Positions 47,596-56,671 of a DNA stretch of 64,000 bases are shown here, one piece after another. The notes under the pieces are model-generated. The model was not told the DNA's origin. It did not search any database and saw nothing but the letters and a program-made list of their open reading frames with translations. The position numbers and the translations under genes were made by a program. Origin of the DNA: Streptomyces sp. F001. GTDB taxonomy: Bacteria; Actinomycetota; Actinomycetes; Streptomycetales; Streptomycetaceae. The stretch lies in contig NZ_QZWF01000005.1 of NCBI RefSeq assembly GCF_004187715.1, positions 537,560-601,559 of the forward strand, given 5' to 3'. Numbering within the stretch: the first letter of the stretch is position 1; each line of letters opens with the position of its first letter.

Positions 47596-48447
47596 GTGAC
47601 CGACGAACTGCTCACCATCGGCGCGTTCGCCGCGCGGGCCCGGCTGTCGGCCAAGGCGCTGCGGCTGTACGACCGCCTCGGGCTGCTGGCCCCGGCGCAT
47701 GTCGACGAGGTCAGCGGCTACCGCTACTACCGCGCCGACCAGATCGAACGCGCCCGTCTCGTGGCGCTCCTGCGCCAGCTGGACATGCCGCTCGCGCGGA
47801 TCGCCGAGGTCGTCGAGGCACCGGACGGGGCCGCGGCCGCCGACCGGCTCGACGCGTACTGGGCGGACGTGGAGGCGCGGTTCGCGGGGCAGCGGACGCT
47901 CGCCGGGTACCTCCGTGGACGACTGTCGGGGAGGAGCTCCGAGATGTACGGAAAGTTCGTGGTCGAGACGGTGGACGTGCCCGAGCAGGTGCTGATCACC
48001 GAGACGCGGCATGTGCTGGCGGGCGAGTTGCCGGCGTGGATCGGCGCGTCGCTGGGGCGTCTGGAGGAGGGGGCACGGGAGTGCGGCGGCAGCACGGCGG
48101 CGCCGTTCGTCGTGTACCACTCCGAGGTGTCGATGGAGAGCGACGGACCGGCCGAGTCGTGCGTGCCGGTGGCCGACGAGGCGGCGGCCCGGGCATGGGT
48201 CGAGAAGCAGGGCCGTACGCGGGAGACGAAGGTCCGTGTGGAGCCGGCTCAGCGGCTGGCGTACACCCGGATCACCAAGGCGCAGGTGGCCCATCCGCAG
48301 ATCCTGGCCGCCTTCGAGGCGGTGGAGGAGTGGATCCCGAAGCAGGGGCTGTGGCAGGCCGGCCCGTGCCGGGAGGTGTACTTCGCGGACTGGGACACGG
48401 CGGGGGCCGAGGACCCGGTGTGCGATGTGGCGTTTCCGGTGAGGTGA
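47596..48447 (+). CDS. MerR-family regulator with GyrI-like effector domain
   Basis: The GTG at 47596 is eight bases after GGAGG; an earlier GTG at 47578 is inside a hairpin and lacks a site. The 283-residue protein has a MerR winged helix (LLTIGAFAARARLSAKALRL, then YDRLGLLAPAHVDE and SGYRYYRADQIERARLVALL), a linking coiled coil, and a C-terminal GyrI/AraC-binding-like effector domain (about 125-283) of the multidrug-sensing type (BmrR style). The promoter has a central dyad suitable for autoregulation. No transporter gene is next to it. Confidence 0.9.
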   Translation: MTDELLTIGAFAARARLSAKALRLYDRLGLLAPAHVDEVSGYRYYRADQIERARLVALLRQLDMPLARIAEVVEAPDGAAAADRLDAYWADVEARFAGQRTLAGYLRGRLSGRSSEMYGKFVVETVDVPEQVLITETRHVLAGELPAWIGASLGRLEEGARECGGSTAAPFVVYHSEVSMESDGPAESCVPVADEAAARAWVEKQGRTRETKVRVEPAQRLAYTRITKAQVAHPQILAAFEAVEEWIPKQGLWQAGPCREVYFADWDTAGAEDPVCDVAFPVR

Positions 48448-48481
48448 CGGAGGCCGTGCTGAGCAGGGCCTGAACAGGGCC

Positions 48482-48522
48482 GAGCCCCCTCGGCCGGGAC
48501 GGCGGGCCAGTCGAGAGGGCTC
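48482..48522 (+). terminator. Terminator between convergent genes
   Basis: GAGCCCCCTCG (48482-48492) and CGAGAGGGCTC (48512-48522) pair with one mismatch and are followed by TTTC. It lies between the MerR gene and the convergent DUF397 gene. Confidence 0.65.
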
Positions 48523-48554
48523 TTTCTGTGGTGCGCGTGGGTGTTGAACGGGCG

Positions 48555-48743
48555 TTACTTGACCGACGCCACGAAAACGTTCCACGCATCGGCGGGGAAG
48601 GCCAGAACGGGGCCTTCGGGGGTCTTGGAGTCCCGGACGGCGAGCGCCGACGGGACAGGAGACTTGATCTCGACGCAAGCGCCGTTTCCGGTCGAGTACG
48701 AGGATTTGGTCCACTCGGGGGTGGCGCCCTGCTGAATTGCCAT
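48555..48743 (-). CDS. DUF397 protein
   Basis: The ATG at 48743 gives the 62-residue MAIQQGATPEWTKSSYSTGN, then GACVEIKSPVPSALAVRDSK and a FPADAWNVFVASVK end. The W-x-K-S-S-Y-S-x-x-x-G-x-C-V-E pattern is the DUF397 signature. In Streptomyces these small proteins are usually encoded next to an XRE/DUF5753 regulator and behave as its partner, as in the BldB/WhiJ-like pairs. The regulator lies 184 bases upstream on the same strand. The ribosome site is GGAGC (in the reverse strand), seven to ten bases before the start. Confidence 0.93.
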   Translation of the reverse strand: MAIQQGATPEWTKSSYSTGNGACVEIKSPVPSALAVRDSKTPEGPVLAFPADAWNVFVASVK

Positions 48744-48927
48744 GGTTGCTCCGGTCTGGCAAGTTGACGAGTCGCCAACGTTGTTGATCGATGGCGTGAT
48801 CGACGCTACTCGCCAACTTCCCCGCCTGAAGAAGCGATTCACTCGACCGGATGGCATATTCCAGAGGAGTCTTCCTTTCAGCCCGGTGAACGTGTACTCT
48901 CCGGCGCCCTTACTCGGGTGTTGAGCG

Positions 48928-49785
48928 TCAGCCCGCATACTCTTTCGCGACGTCTGCAATGAACTGGCGTGATTGGTCCACGTTCAGGGCCTGCGCCCTG
49001 AGGTGTTCGTACATGACGCAGTACTTCTGGACATCGGCGGGCTTCTCCAGATAGAGATCGCTGGTGACGCCCTCGATGTAGACGACACTCGAGTCGCCCG
49101 CATCGGGGAACTCCAGGACCGCGTACTGGCCGTTGAGGCCGGGATGCGCCCCCACCGAGTACGGCATGACCTGAACGGTGATGTGCGGAAGCCGGGACAT
49201 CTCGACCAGGTGGTCCAGCTGTTCGCGCATCACCTGCCGGTTTCCGACGACGCGCCGCAGGGCGGCCTCGTCGAGCACCGCCCACAGGCGCAGCGGGTTC
49301 TCCTCGGCGCAGATGCGTTCCTGCCGCCGCAGGCGCACCTGGACGCGTTTGTCGACCTCGGCCTCCGACGTCTCGGGCAGTGCGCCCTGGATGAGCGCCT
49401 CGGCGTACGGCCGCGTCTGCAACAGGCCGGAGATCACCTGCGGTTCGTAGACCCGCAGCGAGGCCGCGTCCGTCTCCAGACCGATGTAGACGCTGTACGG
49501 AATGTCCCCGAACGCGTGCCACCAGCCCTGCTGGCGTGAGTCCTTGGCCATCTGCATCAGCGAGTCGACGATCCGGTGGTCCTCCACCTCGTAGACCCCG
49601 CACAGGTCACGGACGTCGCGCTGGCTGATGCTGCGTCGGCCGTTCTCCAGCCGGCTGATCTTCGACTGTGACACCAGCAGCCGCTCCGCCACCTCCTCGG
49701 CCGTCATGCCCTTGAGCTCGCGGAGCCTGCGCAGCTCCTGGCCGAGCCGGCGCCGCCTGACGGTGGGATTGACATTGGACGCCAC
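48928..49785 (-). CDS. XRE-family regulator with DUF5753 domain (WhiJ-like)
   Basis: The 285-residue product has an N-terminal helix-turn-helix (about 12-70: LRRLRELKGMTAEEVAERLL, VSQSKISRLENGRRSISQRD) and a DUF5753 domain (about 95-275) with YIGLETDAASLRVYEPQVIS, the typical LLQTRPYAEALI and HITVQVMPYSVGAHPGLNGQ segments. Together with a DUF397 protein these form the WhiJ-like modules that repress development in Streptomyces. A DUF397 gene follows on the same strand. The start is the ATG at 49785. Confidence 0.93.
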   Translation of the reverse strand: MASNVNPTVRRRRLGQELRRLRELKGMTAEEVAERLLVSQSKISRLENGRRSISQRDVRDLCGVYEVEDHRIVDSLMQMAKDSRQQGWWHAFGDIPYSVYIGLETDAASLRVYEPQVISGLLQTRPYAEALIQGALPETSEAEVDKRVQVRLRRQERICAEENPLRLWAVLDEAALRRVVGNRQVMREQLDHLVEMSRLPHITVQVMPYSVGAHPGLNGQYAVLEFPDAGDSSVVYIEGVTSDLYLEKPADVQKYCVMYEHLRAQALNVDQSRQFIADVAKEYAG

Positions 49786-50141
49786 GGGACGTGCACCTCC
49801 GGCTGCATGCCTCGAACTTTGCCACTTTGCGTATCTGCTGCTGAGCAGACTGCCACCAAGGTGCTTCTTACCGCTGGGAAACAGCGGATATGCGGCGCGT
49901 ACGCGTCAGTTCGCCCGCGCACATGCGACCGCGCGGGGCGGTGGAACCCGTCTGTCGTCCGGACGACGGGTCCCGCCGCCCCGCGCGGACCGCTGCGGCT
50001 CCCGAACCGGGTCTGTGGGGCGTCTGTGGGGCCCTGTTCCATGGCTCGGCGGCGCGTGGCGGCGCGTGGTGCGGACGTGCTGCTTGCTGTCGTGCTGCTC
50101 TGCTGTGGTGCGGTCGTGGTGCGGTGCCGTGGGACTGCGGC
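49786..50141. other. Intergenic region with a large hairpin
   Basis: These 356 bases hold no gene I can support; long frames here have no ribosome sites. The main element is the 60-bp inverted repeat at 49929-49988, which ends transcription from the GPP34 gene. Confidence 0.5.
49929..49988 (-). terminator. Long imperfect hairpin downstream of the GPP34 gene
   Basis: Arms of about 28 bases begin CCGCGCGGGGCGG (49929-49941) and end CCGCCCCGCGCGG (49976-49988); the inner part ACCCGTC...GACGACGGGT pairs with a three-base bulge. It is oriented to stop minus-strand transcription from the GPP34 gene before the XRE gene. Confidence 0.65.
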
Positions 50142-50894
50142 TCAGTGAGCCACGGCGCGCGCCATCGATCCGCGGCGTGGCTGCGCCGGGACCCCGCGGG
50201 CGGGCTCCGCCGCGGGCCTGGCTCCGGCGGCCGCTCGGCTGGCCGGTGCTGCGCTGCGGCGTGGCTGGGCCGCCACGCCGTTCTGGACATCCATCACGGC
50301 GTGCGCCACGAGACCGCCCATCGGGTCGTGCCGGATCAGATCCCGTAGCCGGGAACGGGACGAGCGGCCCTCGTTGCCCGGATACAGGTGCTTGCCGAGA
50401 CCGACCGCGTGGGCCAGTGCGGCGAGCGCCGCGGTCCGCGGGTCCGGCGGTACGCCGGTGCGGATCGCTGAATCCAGCCGGGCCCTGATCTCCCGGCTGA
50501 TGGCGTTGTCCGTCGCCTGGTAACGAGTCGTCGGCAACACCCCGCACATCTGGCCGGCCACGGCATGCACCATGCCGCACCGCTCCAGATGCGAGAGGTA
50601 GGTCTGGCGGAGCCCCAGTCGTGGCCCGCCGATCCAGTGAACTGCACGTACCGGAGCGCCGCGCCTGCGCAGCAACTCCAACGCGCAGTCCAGCGTCGGA
50701 TCTCCTGTCGGCCGTGGTACGACCACGGCGATACGATCCCCGTCTGGGGCTATCCGTCCGGCCAGCGCCAGCTCCACTAGCTGTGCTCCGGCCAGACCCA
50801 GGTCGAGCGACTGCGGCTGTGCAGTGGTACCCGTGGCCGGGTCCAGTGCCAGCAGCAGAAGCTCCTCCGGAAGTGTTCTGCGGCTCCTGCCCAT
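50142..50894 (-). CDS. GPP34-family (GOLPH3-like) protein
   Basis: The ATG at 50894 gives MGRSRRTLPEELLLLALDPA and a 250-residue protein. The N-terminal LPEELLLLALDPATG, GLAGAQLVELALAGRIAPDG and DRIAVVVPRPTGDPTLDCAL, followed by LGLRQTYLSHLERCGMVHAV, match the GPP34 family whose eukaryotic members bind phosphoinositides. The large helical domain is complete; a Pro/Ala-rich tail of about 50 residues after ARAVAH-like end is species specific. Streptomyces genomes encode several such proteins of unknown role, often near developmental regulators. It stands alone here. Confidence 0.9.
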   Translation of the reverse strand: MGRSRRTLPEELLLLALDPATGTTAQPQSLDLGLAGAQLVELALAGRIAPDGDRIAVVVPRPTGDPTLDCALELLRRRGAPVRAVHWIGGPRLGLRQTYLSHLERCGMVHAVAGQMCGVLPTTRYQATDNAISREIRARLDSAIRTGVPPDPRTAALAALAHAVGLGKHLYPGNEGRSSRSRLRDLIRHDPMGGLVAHAVMDVQNGVAAQPRRSAAPASRAAAGARPAAEPARGVPAQPRRGSMARAVAH

Positions 50895-51119
50895 CCATGC
50901 CTCCCCGCGTGGATGAATGACAGGGTGACCCCTCTCACATTGGTCTGTCGAGGGTGCGTGACCGGTTCGTAGTGGAACCAGTAGGTATGTCGTTCTCGTC
51001 TACTGCAGGGGTCAGGTCCGCACACAGGACACTGGTACATGGTTCGGACAGCGCTGTGGAACGGTGGCCCAGGCGGCTGTTCCACGGTTTCGGGTAGGCG
51101 CACGGGGTACGTGCGCCGC

Positions 51120-53657
51120 ATGGAGGAGGCATCGGTGGCGGGCGAGTCCCCCGACAGGTCGAAGCAGCGCGAGTCGTCGGCAGAACCGACGTCGGGGAGC
51201 GCGGGTCCGGTTCCCGAGGCCAGGAAGGCCGCCGCGGACCCTCGGCTCGCCGTGGCTCGGGAGTCCGCGTCGGGCGACGCGGGCGGTCGCGTGGATACGG
51301 CGACGCAGGTGCTCTCCGTGCGGGAGCTCTCCGAGGGTTCGGCGGAGGGCGGTGACGCCGGTGACGCCGACGGCCCCGAGGAGCGGGACCGTGCCGAGGC
51401 GGAGGGCGACGAGCGGTTGCGCGCGGCTGTGGCCGCGTGGGTGACGGCCGCTCCCGCGGAGACGGACGAGGACGCCCGGGAGAACGCCGAGCAGAACGGG
51501 CACGACGCGGCCGGGGAGGACGGCTCCGGGGTGGACTCCGACGGGGAGGCGTCCACGGAGGCAGCCGAGGAGGCCTCGGCGGGGGCGGCCGAAGAGACCG
51601 CTGCGGACGCCGACGAGGCGACCGGCGCGGAGCCCGACCGGGAGGCGTCTACGGAGGCCGCCGAGGAAGCCTCTGCGGACACCGACGCGGAGCCCGAAGG
51701 GGAAACCGCCGAGCAGGCATCCACGGAAGCCACCGAGGAGGCCTCAGCGGACGCGGCCGAAGGAGCGGCTTCGCACGCGGCCGAGGAGACGGCCGAAGAG
51801 ACCGCTGCGGACGCCGACACCGAGCCCGACGGGGAAACCGACGGGGAGGCGTCTGCGGAGGCTGCTGAGGAGGGCTCAGCAGACGCGGCCGAGGAGACGG
51901 CCGGAGAAGCGGCTGCGGACGCTGCCGAAGTCGGCGACACCGCCGACGAAGCAGCTGCCGACGCCGAGGACGCCGGAGACGCCGACGCCGTCCAAGAGGC
52001 CGACGGCAGCGACGAGTCCGGCCGTGGCGGCGACGGCACCGGCGGCACCTCCAAGCCCGTGGACCAGCCCACCGCCGTCTTCCGGGCCGTACGCCCCGCC
52101 GAGCCCGCCGTCGACCAGCCCACCACCATGCTGAAGCTGGGCGACGTCAAGAAGGCGCCGAAGGAGGGCGCCGAGAAGGCCGCCTCCGCCTCCGCTGCCG
52201 AAGCCGAAGCCGAAGCCGAGCGCACCAGTAAGTTCGTTGCGCTGAAGCCGCTGGACGATCCCGAGGCGCGCAAGCCCCGTCCGGCCGAGGCCACCACCGC
52301 GCTGCCCAGGGTTCCCGCGGACGCGACCGCTTCCGTGCCGCAGGTCGGCCCGGAGCGGACGACGCAGCAGCCTCTGCCGCCGAAGCCGCCGCTGGATCTG
52401 CTGGCCGAGCTGACCAACACCCCGCCGCCCCCGGAGACTCCGCTGCGGACGGCGGTACGGCGGGTCAAGATCTGGACGCCGCTGGCACTGCTGCTGGCGA
52501 TCGTGTTTGCGATCGTGCAGGCCGTACGCCCGTTGCCGACGCCGACCCTGGAGCTCACCGCCGAGGAGTCGTACACCTTCGACGGCGACGAGGTCGCCCT
52601 GCCGTGGCCGACCGAGGGTCAGGGCGCCATGGACGTCACCGGCATCGGCACGATGGGCAACTTCGGTGAGCAGAAGCCGGTTGCCATCGGCTCGGTCGCC
52701 AAGGCCATGACGGCGTACATCATCCTCAAGGAGCACCCGCTGAAGGCGGGCGAGGAGGGCCCGAACATCGAGGTCGACGCCACCGCCGAGAAGGAGGGCG
52801 GTTACGACCAGCAGGGCGAGTCGACGCTGAACACCGTCAAGAAGGGCGACCAGCTCACCGAACGGCAGGCGATCTCCGCCATCATGATTCCCTCCGCGAA
52901 CAACATCGCCCGCCTGCTGGCGCGTTGGGACGCCGGTTCCGAGGAGGCGTTCGTCAAGAAGATGAACGACACCGCCAAGGAACTCGGCATGAAGAACACG
53001 ACGTACACCGACCCCTCCGGTCTGCAGGAGTCCACGGTCTCCACCGCCGAGGACCAGGTGAAGCTCGGCAACGAGCTGGTGCGGATGCCGGCGCTGGTGG
53101 AGATCACCAAGCTGCCCAACTGGACGGACCCCTCCGGCCAGAAGTGGCGCAACTGGAACACCCTCGTGCCGTACGACGGCGCCATCGGCATCAAGACCGG
53201 CACCACCACCGCGGCCGGCGGCAATCTGCTCTTCGCCGCCACCAAGGACATCGACGGCGAGACGGTCACCGTCGTCGGCGCGATCCTCGGCCAGCACACG
53301 GCGCCGATCATCGACACGGTGAACGCGGTCAGCAAGACCGCGATGCTCGGCGCGCAGGACGCGCTGACCTCGGCGAAGATCCTGAAGAAGGGTGACGTCG
53401 TCGGGTATGTGGACGACCAGCTCGGCGGCCGTACGCCGGTGGTCGTGACCGAGGACGTCGCCGCGGTCGGCTGGGCGGGGCTGAAGGTGGAGCTGTCCTT
53501 CGCCGCCGACGACGTACCGCACACCGCGAAGGCCGGCACCAAGGTCGGCACGCTCACCGTGGGCGACGGCAGCGGCGGCGCGGTCGAGGTGCCGGTGGCC
53601 CTGCAGTCGGACCTCGCCGAGCCGGGCTTCACGGCCAAGCTGACCCGAATCGGCTGA
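51120..53657 (+). CDS. D-alanyl-D-alanine carboxypeptidase (S11/PBP) with long acidic N-terminal extension
   Basis: I start at the ATG at 51120 (MEEASVAGESPDRSKQRESS), but a GTG at 51135 is equally possible. The 845-residue protein has three parts: a cytoplasmic, mostly disordered region of about 445 residues extremely rich in Ala, Glu, Asp and Thr with repeats such as EASTEAAEEASA; one membrane helix (about 450-470, IWTPLALLLAIVFAIVQAV); and an extracellular S11 peptidase domain with SVAK (SxxK, about residue 523), SANN (about 591) and KTGTTTAAGG (about 691). It should trim peptidoglycan stem peptides or act as a serine esterase. The acidic arm could be a binding or regulatory platform. A large hairpin follows. 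Confidence 0.9.
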   Translation: MEEASVAGESPDRSKQRESSAEPTSGSAGPVPEARKAAADPRLAVARESASGDAGGRVDTATQVLSVRELSEGSAEGGDAGDADGPEERDRAEAEGDERLRAAVAAWVTAAPAETDEDARENAEQNGHDAAGEDGSGVDSDGEASTEAAEEASAGAAEETAADADEATGAEPDREASTEAAEEASADTDAEPEGETAEQASTEATEEASADAAEGAASHAAEETAEETAADADTEPDGETDGEASAEAAEEGSADAAEETAGEAAADAAEVGDTADEAAADAEDAGDADAVQEADGSDESGRGGDGTGGTSKPVDQPTAVFRAVRPAEPAVDQPTTMLKLGDVKKAPKEGAEKAASASAAEAEAEAERTSKFVALKPLDDPEARKPRPAEATTALPRVPADATASVPQVGPERTTQQPLPPKPPLDLLAELTNTPPPPETPLRTAVRRVKIWTPLALLLAIVFAIVQAVRPLPTPTLELTAEESYTFDGDEVALPWPTEGQGAMDVTGIGTMGNFGEQKPVAIGSVAKAMTAYIILKEHPLKAGEEGPNIEVDATAEKEGGYDQQGESTLNTVKKGDQLTERQAISAIMIPSANNIARLLARWDAGSEEAFVKKMNDTAKELGMKNTTYTDPSGLQESTVSTAEDQVKLGNELVRMPALVEITKLPNWTDPSGQKWRNWNTLVPYDGAIGIKTGTTTAAGGNLLFAATKDIDGETVTVVGAILGQHTAPIIDTVNAVSKTAMLGAQDALTSAKILKKGDVVGYVDDQLGGRTPVVVTEDVAAVGWAGLKVELSFAADDVPHTAKAGTKVGTLTVGDGSGGAVEVPVALQSDLAEPGFTAKLTRIG

Positions 53658-53672
53658 TTGCCGCAGTCCCGG

Positions 53673-53721
53673 CGCACCCCGTCGGCGAGGCCCTCCTCCG
53701 GGGGCTCGTCGGCGGGGTGCG
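53673..53721 (+). terminator. Terminator after the carboxypeptidase gene
   Basis: CGCACCCCGTCGGCGAGGCCC and GGGGGCTCGTCGGCGGGGTGCG form an imperfect 20-pair hairpin in the 97-bp gap between the carboxypeptidase gene and the next gene. Confidence 0.65.
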
Positions 53722-53754
53722 TGCTAGCGTCACGAATCGGGACAGGGTGCCCGC

Positions 53755-55692
53755 GTGACCGACGGGCGCGGAAACCCCCGGCCACAGAGCCGAGAACCGG
53801 CCGGAAACGGCGCGTACGGCCGAGAACAGAAGACGGGACACGGGGAGTGCCAAGAGGTGGCCACTGCGGAGCCGACACGCACCGACGACACCGGTCCGGG
53901 CCCGGGGTCCGGCCCGCGAATACGCGTGCCCGCGGATCGGCCGGACGGGTCCGGCCGGCCCGGCCGCGGGAAGATGGCCGCCGCTCTGCGTGAGCGGCTG
54001 ACCCGGCACCCCGTCCTCGTCGCCACCGGCCTCTCCGGAATCCTCCATGTCATCTGGTTCTTCACGTTCGCGAACAGTGGCGGCGACCTGGCGGCGCAGG
54101 ACGCCTGGGCCGAGTTCGTCGGCCGGCATCCGGACTCGGCGTACAACCTCGCCTGGTACGGCGGGATGCACCCGGTGTCGTACAGCATGGTCTCGCCGTA
54201 TCTGATGTCGGTGCTCGGGGTGCGGACCACGATGATGATCGCGGGGACGCTGTCCGCGGGGCTGCTGACGCTGATACTGGTGCGCAGCCGGGTGGTCCGG
54301 CAGCCGCTCTGGCCGGCGCTGGCGGGGGTGTACGCGCTGCTGTGCAACGCGGCGTCGGGGCGGGTGACGTTCGGGCTGGGCACGATGTTCGCGCTGGGCG
54401 CGGTGGCCGTCGTGTTCTGCTGGCCGTACCGCTGGCGCTACAAGCGGTGGGCGAAGGCGCTGTGCGCGGCGCCGCTGGCCGCGCTCGCCACCATGTCCTC
54501 ACCGGTCGCCGGTCTGTTCGTGGGTCTGGTGGCGGCGGCGCTGTTCCTGCAGAAGCGGCGGCCGGGCGCGTGGGCGCTGGGGCTGGCGCCGAGCGCCGTG
54601 GTGGCGGTGTCCGCGTGGGCGTTCCCGTTCTCCGGCACCCAGCCGATGTCCTTCGGGTCGGCGTCCCTTCCGCTGCTCTACGCGGTCTTCGTCTTCCTCC
54701 TGGTCCCGCACGGCTGGAAGACCGTGCGGATCACGGCCGCCGTGTACGGCCTCGCGGTGCTGCTGGTGTGGCTGATCAGCTCGCAGATCGGCTCGAACAT
54801 CACCCGGCTGGCGATGCTGTTCGCCGGGGTGGCGCTGCTGGCGGCGCTGCCGTTCACGGTGCCGCGCTCGCGCAAGTGGTACGCGATCGTGGTGGCGTTC
54901 GCCGGTTTCGTCGCCTGGATCGGCTTCAAGTCGGTCGACGACGTCGTCCACACGACTCCGACGGCGTCCTGGGCGCGCGAGCTGGCGCCGCTGGTCAACC
55001 AGCTCCAGGAGGCCGGCGCCGAGAAGGGCCGCGTCGAGGTGGTCCCGGCCCGCTCGCACCGCGAGGCCTCCGCCCTCGCCCCGTACGTCAACCTGGCCCG
55101 CGGCTGGAACCGCCAGGCCGACATGAAGCGCAACCCGCTCTTCTACGACGACACCCTCAACTCGGCGAACTACCGCGAGTGGCTGGGGCGCTGGGCGGTG
55201 CGCTACGTCGTCCTGCCCAAGGACGACCCGGACGGCGACGGCGGTGAGCGGGAGCGCGAGCTGGTGCAGCGCGGGCTGCCGTATCTCGAGCAGATCTGGG
55301 GCGACGCCAACTGGCAGCTGTTCGCGGTCGACGACCCGACGCCGCTGGCCGATCCGCCGGCCACCGTCGAGCGGGCCGAGCAGGGCGAGATGACCCTCCA
55401 TGTGACCCAGCCGGGCCGGGTCCTGATCCGCGTCCCCTACTCCCCCTGGCTCAAGCTCGTCGACGCCGAGGGCAAGGGGGTCCAGGCACCGCAGGAGACG
55501 GAGGCGTCCAAGGACCGCCCCGACGGCACTCCGAAGACGTACCGCAACGTGAGCGGCTGTCTGATGGAGACGGAGGAGGACGCGGAGGGCGACAGGTGGA
55601 CGGTGCTGCTCGCTCCGCGGGCCGGGACGTATCGGCTGGCCTCGCCCTACGACCTGCCCCGGGGGACACCGTGCCCTCAGGAGCTGCGGTGA
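53755..55692 (+). CDS. Large membrane protein, MFS or GT-C-like
   Basis: The GTG at 53755 starts a 645-residue protein. A charged, disordered 85 residues precede about eleven membrane helices, starting PVLVATGLSGILHVIWFFTF and including YSMVSPYLMSVLGVRTTMMI, AALCNAASGRVTFGLGTMFA-like and GLFVGLVAAALFLQKRRPGA. An extracellular soluble domain of about 220 residues follows the last helix (SWARELAPLVNQLQEAGAEK through the C terminus). The HPDSAYNLAWYGGMHPVSYS segment with Asp and Tyr after helix 1 recalls membrane glycosyltransferases. The strong association with a D,D-carboxypeptidase gene upstream is seen in other Streptomyces as I remember it, so a cell-wall role is likely. The ribosome site is weak. 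Confidence 0.75.
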   Translation: MTDGRGNPRPQSREPAGNGAYGREQKTGHGECQEVATAEPTRTDDTGPGPGSGPRIRVPADRPDGSGRPGRGKMAAALRERLTRHPVLVATGLSGILHVIWFFTFANSGGDLAAQDAWAEFVGRHPDSAYNLAWYGGMHPVSYSMVSPYLMSVLGVRTTMMIAGTLSAGLLTLILVRSRVVRQPLWPALAGVYALLCNAASGRVTFGLGTMFALGAVAVVFCWPYRWRYKRWAKALCAAPLAALATMSSPVAGLFVGLVAAALFLQKRRPGAWALGLAPSAVVAVSAWAFPFSGTQPMSFGSASLPLLYAVFVFLLVPHGWKTVRITAAVYGLAVLLVWLISSQIGSNITRLAMLFAGVALLAALPFTVPRSRKWYAIVVAFAGFVAWIGFKSVDDVVHTTPTASWARELAPLVNQLQEAGAEKGRVEVVPARSHREASALAPYVNLARGWNRQADMKRNPLFYDDTLNSANYREWLGRWAVRYVVLPKDDPDGDGGERERELVQRGLPYLEQIWGDANWQLFAVDDPTPLADPPATVERAEQGEMTLHVTQPGRVLIRVPYSPWLKLVDAEGKGVQAPQETEASKDRPDGTPKTYRNVSGCLMETEEDAEGDRWTVLLAPRAGTYRLASPYDLPRGTPCPQELR

Positions 55693-55757
55693 CGCTCGGC
55701 GCAGCTCCACCTGCTGGACGGACTCCGGGCGAAGTCGGACGGAATACCTCTCCCCAT

Positions 55758-55772
55758 CTGACGTAGCGTCAG
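55758..55772 (+). promoter_or_regulatory. Short inverted repeat upstream of the 55786 gene
   Basis: CTGACG-TAG-CGTCAG has six-base perfect arms and ends 13 bases before the start. It could be an operator that also covers the ribosome site region. Confidence 0.5.
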
Positions 55773-55785
55773 CTAGACCGGACGC

Positions 55786-56643
55786 ATGACAGACGACGCG
55801 GCACACACAGCCGATACCCGCAGCGACCTGTACGCGGAACTGGCCGCCGTCGGCCCCTACGGAGCCGACCTCGGACACGCCCTGATCACCATGGTCGAGC
55901 CGCACCCCGGCCGGGAGCGCGAGTACAACCGCTGGTACGAGGACGACCACTACATCGCCGGCGCGATGGCCATGCCCTGGATGTACGCGGGGCGCCGCTG
56001 GGTGGCCCCACGCGAACTGCAGCTCCTGCGCTACCCCGAGAAGTCCGCCATCGCGCAGCCGGTCACGGCGGGATGCTACCTATCCGTCTACTGGATCACC
56101 GCGGGCCGCTACGCCGACCACATGCGGTGGACCGTCGGCATCAACAAGCGCCTCAACCGCGACCACCGCGTCTTCCAGGACCGCACCCACATCTTCACCG
56201 CCTTCCAGGACCACACCGCAACCGTCTACCGCGACGGCGGCCACGGCCCGCGTGACATCCACGCCCTCGACCACCCCTACGCCGGGCTCGTCGTCCAGGT
56301 CATCGACGCCGGCTCCCCCGGCAGGCGCGAGGAACTGCTCGCCTGGCTGCGCAACGACCACCTCCCGAAACGGCTGGCGGGCTCCCCCGCGGCCATCGTG
56401 ACCGTCTTCACGCCGACGCCGCTGCCCCTGGACCGGATGACCTACGTCAAGCAGGTCGAGGGCGTCGGGACCCGGCTGACCCTGCTGTGGTTCCTCCAGC
56501 ACGACCCACGCGACGCCTGGCAGGACCACTTCACGGACCTGGACACGGCAGTCGCCGCGTCGGGGCTGGGCGACGTCACGTTCGTCGCCCCCTTCATCCC
56601 CACCGTCCCGGGGACGGACCGCTACGCGGACGAGCTGCGGTGA
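55786..56643 (+). CDS. Hypothetical EthD-like protein with two ferredoxin-like halves
   Basis: The 285-residue protein has two related halves. The first contains GHALITMVEPHPGREREYNR, WYEDDHYIAGAMAMPWMYAG and a YWITAGRYADHMRWTVGINK strand; the second has VVQVIDAGSPGRREELLAWL and NDHLPKRLAGSP. The E-x-x-x-x-W-Y-x-x-D-H-Y pattern is that of EthD/dimeric alpha-beta barrel proteins, and the two halves could form an intramolecular barrel. I cannot assign a substrate. The promoter carries a short inverted repeat. The gene converges on the SpoIIE gene. Confidence 0.75.
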   Translation: MTDDAAHTADTRSDLYAELAAVGPYGADLGHALITMVEPHPGREREYNRWYEDDHYIAGAMAMPWMYAGRRWVAPRELQLLRYPEKSAIAQPVTAGCYLSVYWITAGRYADHMRWTVGINKRLNRDHRVFQDRTHIFTAFQDHTATVYRDGGHGPRDIHALDHPYAGLVVQVIDAGSPGRREELLAWLRNDHLPKRLAGSPAAIVTVFTPTPLPLDRMTYVKQVEGVGTRLTLLWFLQHDPRDAWQDHFTDLDTAVAASGLGDVTFVAPFIPTVPGTDRYADELR

Positions 56644-56671
56644 CCCCCTTCAGGACCGCCTGAATCCCCAC

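Noticed and set aside
51540..51960. Repetitive DNA resembling a minisatellite or CRISPR
   Set aside because: The repeats are imperfect, in frame and encode an Ala/Glu-rich segment of the carboxypeptidase; there are no spacers.
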